DNA of 64,000 bases from Wocania ichthyoenteri Th78 (GTDB taxonomy: Bacteria > Bacteroidota > Bacteroidia > Flavobacteriales > Flavobacteriaceae): assembly GCF_000789235.1 (NCBI RefSeq), contig NZ_KN525716.1, positions 3,770,766 to 3,834,765 of the forward strand. The letters are read 5' to 3'. Under the pieces are notes generated by a model. The model ran no database searches. It was given only the letters and a program-made list of their open reading frames with translations, and had not been told where the DNA came from. Below are positions 54,792 through 62,429 of this stretch, piece by piece (the stretch's first letter is position 1; each line of letters opens with the position of its first letter). Both the position numbers and the translations under genes were made by a program.

Positions 54792-55721
54792 TTAATTCGT
54801 TTTTTTAAGCCTTCCTACTGTACCTGGGTCTGATGCTTGATTAACTCTTTTGTTCTCTTTATCTGATAAATAATTTGAATTTATGGAACCTGGACTCATA
54901 TTTACCCTACCCATTATTGCACGAATACCATCTTTACTAACAGAAGGAAGATTATAATTAAAAGTCCCATCACCTGTACCTCCTATTGTACCAGAAGGAA
55001 TATTATTAGTAATTCCTACATCCTGCATATTTGAACCTGGATCTCCGTGATTACCTCCAATATTATGTCCTATTTCGTGAATGAAAGTTCCCTTAAGTAA
55101 TTTACTTTCATTTCCGCCAGGAAATTTACTTAATGTATTATCAACTTTTGTTTGATTCAATGTTATATTGAACCTTGATGCATTACCATAATGGTCTCCA
55201 TCTGATGAATTCTCTACACCAACTACATTTCCATATCTTGCAGCACCTCCATCTTCTGTATCTACATAATCGTTAGAGGCAAGTTCTTGAGCTTGTTCTG
55301 CACTTTCAGCTTCGGTTACACCAATGTTAAATTGAACATAAACTTTATTGCCATCTCCATCTTTGATTTTATGAGCCTTACCACCATTGTTATACGCATC
55401 TGCTGCTGATTGTAGACCTTCAGTTTGTTTCTCATTTAATCCGTGATGATAATAATTTGCTGTTACAACATAAGGGTCGTCTTTAGTTCCTGAACCCGAA
55501 ACTATTCCATCTTTTCCATTTGGGTCGATAACTAATGTTGGATTATTAAAAGCATAATTATACGGTGAAGCCCAAGGGTAGCTATAAGAGTGAGGGTCTA
55601 TTTGCATAAATCGTCCAATAGCTGGGTCATACATTCTTGCTCCATAATCATAAGTATTTAATCCAAGTTCTTCTTGTATTTCCTTACCATTGAATTTATA
55701 CTTATGTTCCGTACCGTTCAC
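54792..55721 (-). CDS. Orphan RHS tip with zinc-metalloprotease toxin domain
   Basis: A 309-residue fragment. Residues 1-70 are the end of an RHS core (YKFNGKEIQEELGLNTYDYG, YDPAIGRFMQIDP, NNPTLVIDPNG), after which the variable tip begins. The tip contains FIHEIGHNIGGNHG, an HExxHxxGxxH zinc-binding motif of metzincin-type peptidases, with possible Met-turns at GSNMQDV and AIMGRV. RHS core sequence continues upstream in frame for about 15 codons to 55766, then is lost; a stop lies at 55781-55779. There is no export part, so this is a silent or displaced tip cassette. Confidence 0.82.
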   Translation of the reverse strand: MNGTEHKYKFNGKEIQEELGLNTYDYGARMYDPAIGRFMQIDPHSYSYPWASPYNYAFNNPTLVIDPNGKDGIVSGSGTKDDPYVVTANYYHHGLNEKQTEGLQSAADAYNNGGKAHKIKDGDGNKVYVQFNIGVTEAESAEQAQELASNDYVDTEDGGAARYGNVVGVENSSDGDHYGNASRFNITLNQTKVDNTLSKFPGGNESKLLKGTFIHEIGHNIGGNHGDPGSNMQDVGITNNIPSGTIGGTGDGTFNYNLPSVSKDGIRAIMGRVNMSPGSINSNYLSDKENKRVNQASDPGTVGRLKKTN

Positions 55722-55731
55722 AACATTATTG

Positions 55732-55766
55732 TACCCTTTGTGTTCAAGTCCAAATGGATAGTAGTT
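55732..55766 (-). repeat. RHS core homology block, left copy
   Basis: 33 of 35 positions match 63306-63340 in the intact RHS gene. It encodes YYPFGLxHKGYN. The homology to the RHS gene stops right after it, at the truncation point of the orphan. Confidence 0.85.
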
Positions 55767-55977
55767 TATGCAAAATTTTTAACTCTGATGTACTTTTACA
55801 GCCTATTGCTCCAAAAACAGGCAACAAAAAATTTATTTTAAAGAACGTATTACTGTTGTAAATATAACTATTTCCCTACTAAAACAGATGTGGTTTTACC
55901 TTACATTTTATATGTTTTTTTAGATAAGAGTGGACTATGAATTCCCTATAATTAGCTAGGGAGCTTTTTAACCCCAA

Positions 55978-56052
55978 GCTATGTTTACATAACGGTCTGT
56001 TATAGCAACATTCATTTGATTTCTGTACTATAACGCCATTATGTAAAATAGC
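55978..56052 (-). repeat. Bulged attC-like hairpin, copy 1
   Basis: Outer arms GCTAT-g-TTTACATAA (55978-55992) and TTATGTAAAATAGC (56039-56052) pair over 14 bp with one extrahelical G. Inner arms GTTATAG (55999-56005) and CTATAAC (56028-56034) pair over 7 bp. Unpaired spacers of 6 and 4 bases separate the stems. The same plan recurs inverted at 57062-57154. Outside it lies AACCCCAA. Confidence 0.65.
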
Positions 56053-56144
56053 CGACTACAGCCGATGCGCACTCTTGAACTTCGGTTGATGTTTTTGTTT
56101 CTATTTGATGAGATTATAAATACTAACGCCTTTCAGTTGTTCCA

Positions 56145-56204
56145 TTTTAAAAGTTGATGCAACTCCGCTGCATTTTCCAACCTCTGTTACATCAACTTTT
56201 AAAA
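56145..56204. repeat. Perfect 15-bp inverted repeat (hairpin H1)
   Basis: TTTTAAAAGTTGATG (56145-56159) and CATCAACTTTTAAAA (56190-56204), loop 30 bases. Not followed by a T-run, so not a simple terminator. Confidence 0.8.
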
Positions 56205-56270
56205 CGTTTGTGTACACACGCACACATCTTGAATAGTAAAATTATAGAGGTCTTTTTCAACTGTAAAACG

Positions 56271-56346
56271 TTTTAAAAAGATGAAGATTTACAAGCTGTG
56301 ATTTTAGATTAAGCAATTGCCTTAATCAATCTTCATCTTTTTAAAA
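56271..56346. repeat. Perfect 19-bp inverted repeat with a nested hairpin (H2)
   Basis: TTTTAAAAAGATGAAGATT (56271-56289) and AATCTTCATCTTTTTAAAA (56328-56346). Inside the loop GATTAAG (56307-56313) pairs with CTTAATC (56321-56327) and stacks directly on the outer stem. The outer ends share TTTTAAAA with H1. Confidence 0.85.
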
Positions 56347-56392
56347 TGATAGCCCAAGTGGCTACAGAACGTCACGTAAGAGTGAGCAAATA

Positions 56393-56421
56393 AAAAAGGC
56401 TGTCCTTTCGAACAGCCTTTA
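56393..56421 (-). terminator. Terminator of the DUF2188 gene
   Basis: On the minus strand AAAGGCTGTTCGAAAGGACA continues to GCCTTTTTTATTT: a 9-bp stem with T-run, 12 bases after the stop codon. Confidence 0.85.
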
Positions 56422-56432
56422 AGGTTACAAGA

Positions 56433-56660
56433 TTACCCTTTTGGTGGGTATGGGTCGTTTCCATAAGTCCTTTCTTCTTGGAACTTACCATCACTCTTGT
56501 GGACGATTACTTGAGAACTGGGTTTGTTCTTTGCAATTTCTATGGTTCGCTTTAACGTTTCTGCTTTTGTATTACCAACAACAGAAGCTCGCTGACCACC
56601 TTGCGCTTTTCCAGCCCAAGTACCATCTGGTTTCTGGGTTACGTGATATTTCTTTCTCAC
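56433..56660 (-). CDS. DUF2188 domain protein
   Basis: A 75-residue protein matching the DUF2188 pattern throughout: KYHVTQKPDGTWAGKAQGGQ, the helix TKAETLKRTIEIAKN, and the end VIVHKSDGKFQEERTYGNDP with PPKG. The start is a GTG at 56660. DUF2188 proteins are small, often plasmid- or island-borne and sometimes next to restriction or toxin genes; no function is known. It sits alone between two inverted attC-like hairpins with its own terminator, like a gene cassette. Confidence 0.85.
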   Translation of the reverse strand: MRKKYHVTQKPDGTWAGKAQGGQRASVVGNTKAETLKRTIEIAKNKPSSQVIVHKSDGKFQEERTYGNDPYPPKG

Positions 56661-56733
56661 GGCTATAAAGTATTGTGGAACGCTACCAAAAGAGAGCGTT
56701 CAGTCTCTTTAAAGACTTTTAATTTTTATTTTC

Positions 56734-56823
56734 GGAACTCTATTATTAGATTTGTATTCCGATTAACAAAACTAATAGTTCCAAAAACGAGGCCTAAAAG
56801 ACTTTTTCAAAGGCCTTTTTTTG
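56734..56823 (+). ncRNA. Small RNA candidate
   Basis: A hairpin pairing GGAACT (56734-56739) plus ATTAG with CTAATAGTTCC (56772-56782) is followed by a terminator, AGGCCT (56790-56795) with AGGCCT (56811-56816) and T7. No open frame fits. It is transcribed opposite to, and upstream of, the DUF2188 gene if real. Confidence 0.3.
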
Positions 56824-57061
56824 TTGCTTGCAACTTCTACAAATTTACGTAGATTTTCGATGCACTCATTTTTGAGTTATTGACAAGTTATAGACAAAAA
56901 AACTGTTAATTAAACACCTATTTTGTGGATAAGTGCTTCTAAAATGGTGAGTTGCGCAAAGATATTTCAAGTTTCTGAGTTGTGCAAAAACATAAATTTT
57001 CCTTTTATAGTATTCCCGTAAGCCTAATGATTTCAATGGTTTTCGAGCGTTGGTTTTTCGG

Positions 57062-57154
57062 ATATTTTACATAGTTGACATTATAACTTACGGCTTTGGT
57101 TTTTTAAGCGTGGCTGATGTCGGCAGTATTATAATGCCAATTATGTAAATATAG
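57062..57154 (+). repeat. Bulged attC-like hairpin, copy 2
   Basis: Outer arms TTTACATA (57066-57073) and TATGTAAA (57142-57149) extend by TAT/ATA across one extrahelical base on the right arm (position 57150). Inner arms ATTATAA (57080-57086) and TTATAAT (57129-57135). The right end TTATGTAAATATAGCTTGGG matches the complement of copy 1 except for the bulged base. Loop 42 bases. Confidence 0.65.
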
Positions 57155-57365
57155 CTTGGGGTAAGTTTTGGTGTGAGTGTTGGCAACAGCTCTTTACTTT
57201 TTTAGATTACAACTTTCTTTAGACAACTAAATTTTCTTAAAAAAGTAATGTGCTGTGTGTGCGGTTTTCGGCAACCAAAAATTACATTTAGCGTTGGCGA
57301 GCGGAACAAAACAAAAAACAGAGGATTTTGAGGAACGATAAAACTGGGTTTTGTTTTGTGGGGAT

Positions 57366-57896
57366 TTAATCTCTATCAGCTTTATACCCTATTTCTTTTC
57401 GAGGTTTTTCATTCTCTTTTTTATCAATCAACTCATCCAAGTAGTTAAAAACCAATTCAATATTCTTGCTGTGATTTGTTAGCTTCTTTTTGATTTCTTC
57501 AACTTCAAGTTTTAAACTTAAATTATCCGTTAGCATTTCACGAAGCTTGGTAAAAATTCTCATTATTTGGATATTAACTGCAATCGCTTTTTTACTATTC
57601 AAAGCACTTGATAACATCAGTACACCGTGTTCCGTAAATACATAAGGTAGTTTTCTTCTTCCTCCCCAACTTGGTGTTGTGTTTTGTGACTTTAAAGTTT
57701 CCCATTCTATTTCCGTTAATTGGAACATAAAATCATCTGGGAACCTGTCTGTATTTCGTTTTACTTGTTGGTTTAAAACTCTTGTTTCTACTTCGTAAAG
57801 TTCCGCTAAATCACTATCTAACATTACTTTTTGGTCTCTTATGTAGTAAATCTTACTGATAACTACTTCGTCTGGTATAATTAATTTATCGCTCAT
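57366..57896 (-). CDS. ORF6N domain protein
   Basis: A 176-residue protein with the ORF6N DNA-binding-type domain at the N-terminus (IYYIRDQKVMLDSDLAELYE, TRVLNQQVKRNTDRFPDDFM, YVFTEHGVLMLSSALNS) and a C-terminal coiled coil (LSLKLEVEEIKKKLTNHSKN). The family is frequent on phages and integrative elements of Bacteroidota. It is the last gene of the recombinase module, 72 bases after the second recombinase. Confidence 0.88.
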   Translation of the reverse strand: MSDKLIIPDEVVISKIYYIRDQKVMLDSDLAELYEVETRVLNQQVKRNTDRFPDDFMFQLTEIEWETLKSQNTTPSWGGRRKLPYVFTEHGVLMLSSALNSKKAIAVNIQIMRIFTKLREMLTDNLSLKLEVEEIKKKLTNHSKNIELVFNYLDELIDKKENEKPRKEIGYKADRD

Positions 57897-57968
57897 TTAT
57901 TTCTAATATTTAACAAAAATAGCAACTTGATATCACAATTTGTGATATCAAGTTTGATTTATTTTCTT

Positions 57969-58853
57969 TTAGCTAATAGGATGGAAGTTGTTGACGATTT
58001 CGTGTAGGTTTTCCAAGTCGTCCTGTAAATATCTTTCGGTTGAACTGATGTAACGATGTCCAGCTAAATATTGAACTTTTCGCAAGTTGTATTGTCCTAA
58101 CCAATTTGTAATTACTGATGCTCTAATCTGTTTTATATTCTCTGATTTTTGATTGTGCTTTTTCAGCTTCTTAATTATCTGTGAAGTCAGCACATTAAAT
58201 CTTGTGTTGATTGGGAACAGTTGTTCAGTATCGTTTTTTATTCGCTTTTGCAATAATGGCAACACTTCGTTTTGGTATTCTATAAATTCCAATATTTGCC
58301 AAGGTTTGAGTTCTAATTCCCTGGCGTTACTTCTTCTTGTACTTGGTATATAAATCTTTCCTTTTGAGAGTTGTAAATGTTCTGTTTTTAACTTGCTTAA
58401 ACTTGTAGTATTCAAGCCTTGATAAACGATTAATCCTGTTATCAACTTACTTCGCTTCGCTGTTAATCTGTGATATTTATCTTTGATGTTTTCAGTTTCA
58501 AAAGAGTAATATAAATCCTCTAATTCATCAGCATTCAATAAATCATAATTGATTGTTCTTTTTGCTCCTTTTACGATTGTATTTTCTATTGGATTATCAC
58601 TTCTGTAAGCTTCATCAATCAAGTAATTAAAGTAGATTTTTATACTTCGTAATCTGTGGTTGATTGTCTTTTTACTGTTGCCTTTTCGAGTAAGATATTT
58701 TATAAATTTCAATGCTGTTTTATAATCGATTTCTGTTGGTGAAGTATGATTGCATTTGCACCATTTTTTAAAGAGTTCTATTTGCTTTTCGTTTCCTGCA
58801 ATCGTGGTTTCGCTGTAACCTTGTTCCTGTAAATATGTTCTGTAATCATTCAT
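57969..58853 (-). CDS. Tyrosine recombinase-like protein lacking catalytic residues
   Basis: About 294 residues with a phage-integrase SAM-like N-terminal domain (YLQEQGYSETTIAGNEKQIE) and a degenerate catalytic domain. Aligned by eye with the upstream recombinase, the first Arg (GLRRNE) is replaced in GLNTTS and the beta-strand Lys is not seen. The HxxR box reads KQIRAS, with the Arg but not the His. AGHRYISSTERYL still has the GH and the Tyr. It probably acts as an accessory subunit of the intact recombinase. I chose the ATG at 58853, eight bases inside the upstream gene; a TTG lies at 58859. Confidence 0.8.
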   Translation of the reverse strand: MNDYRTYLQEQGYSETTIAGNEKQIELFKKWCKCNHTSPTEIDYKTALKFIKYLTRKGNSKKTINHRLRSIKIYFNYLIDEAYRSDNPIENTIVKGAKRTINYDLLNADELEDLYYSFETENIKDKYHRLTAKRSKLITGLIVYQGLNTTSLSKLKTEHLQLSKGKIYIPSTRRSNARELELKPWQILEFIEYQNEVLPLLQKRIKNDTEQLFPINTRFNVLTSQIIKKLKKHNQKSENIKQIRASVITNWLGQYNLRKVQYLAGHRYISSTERYLQDDLENLHEIVNNFHPIS

Positions 58854-59775
58854 TTTCAATCGTTTTTAAAAGATGTGTATAGATTTGAGTGGATTCCAGA
58901 GAAGTATGGCCTAAAAAGGTTTTTATGCTTTCTAATGGTACTTCTTTTTGTAATAAATGTGTTGCGATGCTATGACGTAAAATGTGTAACGTGATTCCTT
59001 TTTCTGCAATAGTTTTATTATTGGTTGCTTGTATAATTGCCTTTAATCTGTTGGCAAAACTCATTCCTTGCATTCTCGTTCCATTCTTGTTTACAAAGAG
59101 AGCTTCACTTAAATTGGATTGGTAAAATTCTGGTCGAGCTTCGTAGATATAATCTTCCAATATTTCTGCATTCTTTCGGTTGATTGGCACGAACCTTTCA
59201 CGATAGTTTTTTCCTTTTCTAACAAACACTCGTTCCTTATCAAAATAGATGTCGCTTAAATCCAAGTGTACTGCTTCATTTCTTCGTAATCCGCAACTAT
59301 ATAAAACGGTTAAAATGGCTTTGTCTCTTAACCTAAATCGTGATTCCCTATGACTAAATTCTGTTGCTTTAAACAACTCTTTTACTTCTTCTTGAGTTAA
59401 TATATTTAACTTTTCTTCGGTTGGTTGCTTCTCTGATTTTAGATGTATGTTGATGCCTTTATGATTGTGATTTTGTAGATATTCCTTGAACTTTTTTAAG
59501 GCTTGTTGGTGCTTATTGAGATAGCTTTTACTTAATGCTCCGCTTTGTCTTTCGTTGGCTCGTTGCTGTAATTCTCGGTAATAATCTTTTATGATTTTGG
59601 TAGTGATTTGATTGATATCTCTAATACTATTTTGCTCTAAATAATAGAAGAACTCTTGCAAGTGGTTTGGTAAGTTATATACTGTGGTTTCTGCATAACC
59701 CAATATATCCAACCATTCTTTGTAACTGACAACTAACAGTTTAAAACTCTCATTATATAGCTTTAATTTTTTCAC
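58846..59775 (-). CDS. Tyrosine-type site-specific recombinase (XerD-like)
   Basis: A 309-residue recombinase with all catalytic residues: Arg in SCGLRRNEAVHL, Lys in VFVRKGKNYRERF, the LHILRHSIATHLL HxxR box, the FLGHTSLESTQ His and the Tyr nucleophile in IYTHL. The SAM-like core-binding domain is at the N-terminus. It overlaps the degenerate recombinase, so the two are made together, probably as a heteromeric integrase. It follows the P-loop ATPase by 90 bases. Confidence 0.88.
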   Translation of the reverse strand: MKKLKLYNESFKLLVVSYKEWLDILGYAETTVYNLPNHLQEFFYYLEQNSIRDINQITTKIIKDYYRELQQRANERQSGALSKSYLNKHQQALKKFKEYLQNHNHKGINIHLKSEKQPTEEKLNILTQEEVKELFKATEFSHRESRFRLRDKAILTVLYSCGLRRNEAVHLDLSDIYFDKERVFVRKGKNYRERFVPINRKNAEILEDYIYEARPEFYQSNLSEALFVNKNGTRMQGMSFANRLKAIIQATNNKTIAEKGITLHILRHSIATHLLQKEVPLESIKTFLGHTSLESTQIYTHLLKTIENE

Positions 59776-59865
59776 TTCGGTATGTGTTTTTTGGGATTTC
59801 GTGAACCACTTATTTAAGTTGTTGATTTTCAGATATGTTATTAGTCCATTTTAGGCTTTGAACCA

Positions 59866-61392
59866 TTATGAACCATTTGAACTTCTTAACCTATCGATAA
59901 TGCTCTGCAATAGGTCTTTTATTTGCTTGTTCGTAGTTTCGTAATCATCATAGTTCACGATTTCATAGACATAACCTTTTCGCTTGTTTCCTTTGGCTTT
60001 CTGTATGAGTTCCGCTAATTGAAGTTGCAACATATATCGTTTTTGATTACTTGGATTTACTCGTAAAGCTCTGCGGATTTCAGCGTTTGTAAATGTGGTT
60101 TGATTTTCCTTTTTCAAGTATGCTTTTAGGTTCTCAAAAAACTGTCTGCAAGCTCCATTTAGCAAATCACTTTTTCGCAATAAAACTTCCTGTATCAGTT
60201 CGTTGGCTTCTTCAATATCTTCAATAGTGGTTTCTATATATTCTTCTCCTGTTTCTGTGTCGTATTGCTTTTCTCGTTGGTATTGTTTGTAAAATGTAAT
60301 CGCTTCAATAAATTGTAAATAGTGTGAGTTTGTACGTCTTGGTTTAAAAACTGATTTCGGTAATTCTAAATGTTCTGCATAAGGATTAATTACTCTGATT
60401 GGCTTTAATGTTCGTTGCACATTTTGTAATAAAACACGCGATGCGTGTTCTTCATCATCATTTATTTTTCCTGCACTAATCAACCTTTGGTAATCCATTA
60501 TTCTCTGGTCTTGCTCTTCGCTTTCATCGATGTATAAAAGGAAGTTTCTATTTGAGTTATCCTCGTAAATGCTTTCCTGTGTGGTGCAACCTGCAACACT
60601 TACAGGGCCTTCTACGGTTAGGTGTATCGTTTTGGTAGTTCCTTTGGTGTCTTTGTGCACAACCGTTTTAGTAATTCGCTTTTTAGATTGTAATTCTCGT
60701 AATGGATAGAGTACAGATTCAGCACCATCTAAATCCTCAATCAATATTAATTTGTGCTGTAATTCGGTCCGATTGAAGTAATAAAAAGCATTTGCAGATA
60801 ATACTGTGATTTCTACTTTATCTTCCTCTGGTATTAACTCTGATACTTTAGATTGTAAATGTGTTTTACCAACTCCGGAACTGCCCAAGCTGATGCAATG
60901 CAATGGATTATTTGTTTTGCGAGAAGTGAAGATTAAAAACATTGTTTGCCTGTTGTGTTCTTCTCCGATTACGCCAGACTTTCCAATAAGTTCGTTGGTT
61001 CGCTTTAGTAGATTTGGTTTCTTTAAAAATGCAACTGCTTGTTTTTCTTCTGTTGCGTTTAATTCTTTGTAGTATGGTTGGTTTTCCTTTTCGTATTGGT
61101 CAATCAATAAAAATCTGTAATTTTCTAATTCTTTGGTTAAATCCTGTAATGTTCTTCGTGCTACGCTTGTTCCAATCTCCAAGCGTTCTGCTATTTTTCG
61201 AGTGAACTTTTCTATTTGGTTATCGTTGTACAAGTCTATTGAGTGCCTTAAAACATTATGTTGCTTTGGTTTCTGTATGCTCAATGTTACTCGTAAACTC
61301 TCTAATTTGTTGAGCTTGATTCCGCCTAAAATGTGTATCTCTAAATGCTTGGTGATATATTCGTAGTTGTTTGGATTGGAAGTATTGAGCAT
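59866..61392 (-). CDS. P-loop ATPase of the recombinase module
   Basis: A 508-residue protein. A helical N-terminus (IEKFTRKIAERLEIGTSVAR) precedes an ATPase domain with Walker A LGSSGVGKTHL and Walker B KLILIEDLDGAE, then ELQSKKRITKTVVHKDTKGT and NRNFLLYIDESEEQD. A winged-helix-like C-terminus follows (FTNAEIRRALRVNPSNQKRY). I recall similar ATPase domains attached to CHC2-type primases on integrative elements; no zinc finger is seen here. It heads the minus-strand module with the two recombinases and may load or remodel DNA for integration or replication. Confidence 0.75.
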   Translation of the reverse strand: MLNTSNPNNYEYITKHLEIHILGGIKLNKLESLRVTLSIQKPKQHNVLRHSIDLYNDNQIEKFTRKIAERLEIGTSVARRTLQDLTKELENYRFLLIDQYEKENQPYYKELNATEEKQAVAFLKKPNLLKRTNELIGKSGVIGEEHNRQTMFLIFTSRKTNNPLHCISLGSSGVGKTHLQSKVSELIPEEDKVEITVLSANAFYYFNRTELQHKLILIEDLDGAESVLYPLRELQSKKRITKTVVHKDTKGTTKTIHLTVEGPVSVAGCTTQESIYEDNSNRNFLLYIDESEEQDQRIMDYQRLISAGKINDDEEHASRVLLQNVQRTLKPIRVINPYAEHLELPKSVFKPRRTNSHYLQFIEAITFYKQYQREKQYDTETGEEYIETTIEDIEEANELIQEVLLRKSDLLNGACRQFFENLKAYLKKENQTTFTNAEIRRALRVNPSNQKRYMLQLQLAELIQKAKGNKRKGYVYEIVNYDDYETTNKQIKDLLQSIIDRLRSSNGS

Positions 61393-61509
61393 TGTTGATA
61401 AATATTTTAATAATCATATTTGACTACAAATATATACATTTTGTTTATTAAAAAATATACACTTTGATTATTGTTTTCAACAGTATTACATTTTATGTCT
61501 ATAAAAAGT

Positions 61510-61517
61510 TAACTTTG
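61510..61517 (+). promoter_or_regulatory. -7 promoter box of the XRE gene
   Basis: TAACTTTG fits TAnnTTTG exactly and lies 40 bases before the ATG at 61558. The 135-bp divergent region 61393-61527 also has near-matches on both strands, and probably carries the promoter of the ATPase operon. Confidence 0.55.
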
Positions 61518-61557
61518 TATATCATTTTTGATGTTTCATTCACTTATTATTACACTT

Positions 61558-61905
61558 ATGTCGTTTGGAGATAACTTAAAAAAAATACGCGCAGATAAAG
61601 ATATTTCGCAAGGAGACCTTGCCAAAATGATTGATGTTCACGCTACACATATTTCTCGGTATGAGCGTAATTTAACATCGCCAACCATAGATGTGGCTAA
61701 AAAGATTGCTGACGCACTAGAAGTCTCCACAGATGCGCTTATTTACGGTTCTAATGAGCAAATTATAAACAATAAGCTTAATGACGAAGAACTTTTATTG
61801 TTGTTTCATAAAACACAACAATTAAGTGATGAAGATATTGCGAGCGTTAAAGCTATGCTTAAAGCTTTCGTTTTTCAAAAAGATATTCAAAAACAATTGG
61901 CTTGA
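61558..61905 (+). CDS. XRE-family transcriptional regulator
   Basis: A 115-residue helix-turn-helix protein: FGDNLKKIRADKDISQGDLA and KMIDVHATHISRYERNLTSP form the HTH, and the C-terminus is a helical tail (DEELLLLFHKTQQLSDEDIA). I chose the ATG at 61558 because it places the HTH at the N-terminus as usual; TTG 61528 and ATG 61531 lie within the leader. It is divergent from the ATPase-recombinase module and may control it. Its tail resembles that of the broken XRE gene at 53827-54111. Confidence 0.87.
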   Translation: MSFGDNLKKIRADKDISQGDLAKMIDVHATHISRYERNLTSPTIDVAKKIADALEVSTDALIYGSNEQIINNKLNDEELLLLFHKTQQLSDEDIASVKAMLKAFVFQKDIQKQLA

Positions 61906-61963
61906 TATTTACCCAATATTGCCTTTCCTAAAATGCTGTACTGCTCCTATAACATGTACAGCT

Positions 61964-61988
61964 AGGTTGCACAACTGCAACCTTTTTT
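61964..61988 (+). terminator. Terminator of the XRE gene
   Basis: AGGTTGC-acaact-GCAACCT followed by T5-T6. Confidence 0.85.
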
Positions 61989-62105
61989 GAGATAAAACGC
62001 TTATTTTCAGTAAACTAACTTTTTTGATGGCTTGGAAAACGTAGCTTGTTGATTTACAGCAAATTAACAAAAATAGCTTTTTAGCGTTTTTTACAATTAA
62101 AACCA

Positions 62106-62141
62106 TAAAAAAACCACATCTTATTTTCTAAAATATGGTTT
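62106..62141 (-). terminator. Likely terminator of the RHS-immunity operon
   Basis: On the minus strand AAACCATAT pairs with ATGTGGTTT (one G-T pair) and is followed by a T-run. The 317-bp gap 61906-62222 holds only this, the XRE terminator and the REP-like hairpin at 62169-62198. Confidence 0.55.
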
Positions 62142-62168
62142 CTTCTTCTATTGTTTGGCTTACTCTTA

Positions 62169-62198
62169 CCGCCACTAGTTGCAAACTAGCGGGAGCGG
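62169..62198. repeat. REP-like hairpin, second type
   Basis: CCGCCACTAGTTGCAAACTA then GCGGGAGCGG. The CTAGTT / AACTAG arms are closed by a GC-rich foot. It has the same architecture as the RAYT-associated REP but another sequence. Confidence 0.55.
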
Positions 62199-62222
62199 AG
62201 GGGACCTATTATTCTTCAAAAG

Positions 62223-62429
62223 TCAGTCAAGAACTTCTATTCCTATCAACTCATCCTTATCATTAAAATCAAAATATATATCTGCTCCTTTGTAACCCTT
62301 AATCAATTTTTGAATAGGTAGTTGCTTAACAGAAGCACCTTTTACTCCAATTCCTGGATGGTTTGGCAGATATAAATATCCTACTTCTGAATTATCACTT
62401 AACTTTAATACTAAACTCTTTTTTTTCAT
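62223..62429 (-). CDS. DUF2283-like immunity protein for the RHS toxin
   Basis: A 68-residue protein ending DIYFDFNDKDELIGIEVLD, which is the DUF2283 signature (D-x-D-x-x-G-x-L-x-GIEIL type), with a YLYL strand near the N-terminus. It overlaps the RHS stop codon in ATGA, the normal place and coupling for an immunity gene. DUF2283 proteins are known partners of DUF4258-type toxins, in agreement with the tip of this RHS protein. Confidence 0.75.
   Translation of the reverse strand: MKKKSLVLKLSDNSEVGYLYLPNHPGIGVKGASVKQLPIQKLIKGYKGADIYFDFNDKDELIGIEVLD

Larger units (their letters stand above)
55779..56432. other. 654-bp non-coding stretch with several hairpins
   Basis: No gene is visible. It contains a hairpin TCCCTA / TAGGGA with T5 (55943-55970), the attC-like site at 55978-56052, two long perfect hairpins at 56145-56204 and 56271-56346, and the terminator of the DUF2188 gene. 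The base composition is richer in GC than in the neighbouring intergenic regions around 56050-56100. Confidence 0.6.
56661..57365. other. 705-bp non-coding stretch between DUF2188 and ORF6N genes
   Basis: It contains the small-RNA candidate at 56734-56823 and the attC-like site at 57062-57154. Just before the latter, CCGTAAG (57016-57022) pairs with CTTACGG (57087-57093), so alternative folds are possible. The rest, 57160-57365, shows no gene. Confidence 0.5.

Noticed and set aside
58846..59775. Intact recombinase as an integron integrase IntI for the attC-like sites
   Set aside because: I do not see the additional alpha-helical domain insertion of IntI between the second and third conserved boxes; it looks like an ordinary XerD-type enzyme.
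60806..61366. Plus-strand frames opposite the P-loop ATPase
   Set aside because: Shadow frames with low-complexity Leu/Phe/Ser-rich translations; the minus-strand gene has clear Walker motifs.
57366..61392. Module as a Tn554-like transposon or a recombinase-in-trio element
   Set aside because: There are only two recombinase-like genes, one degenerate, and the third gene is a P-loop ATPase rather than TnpC or a third recombinase.
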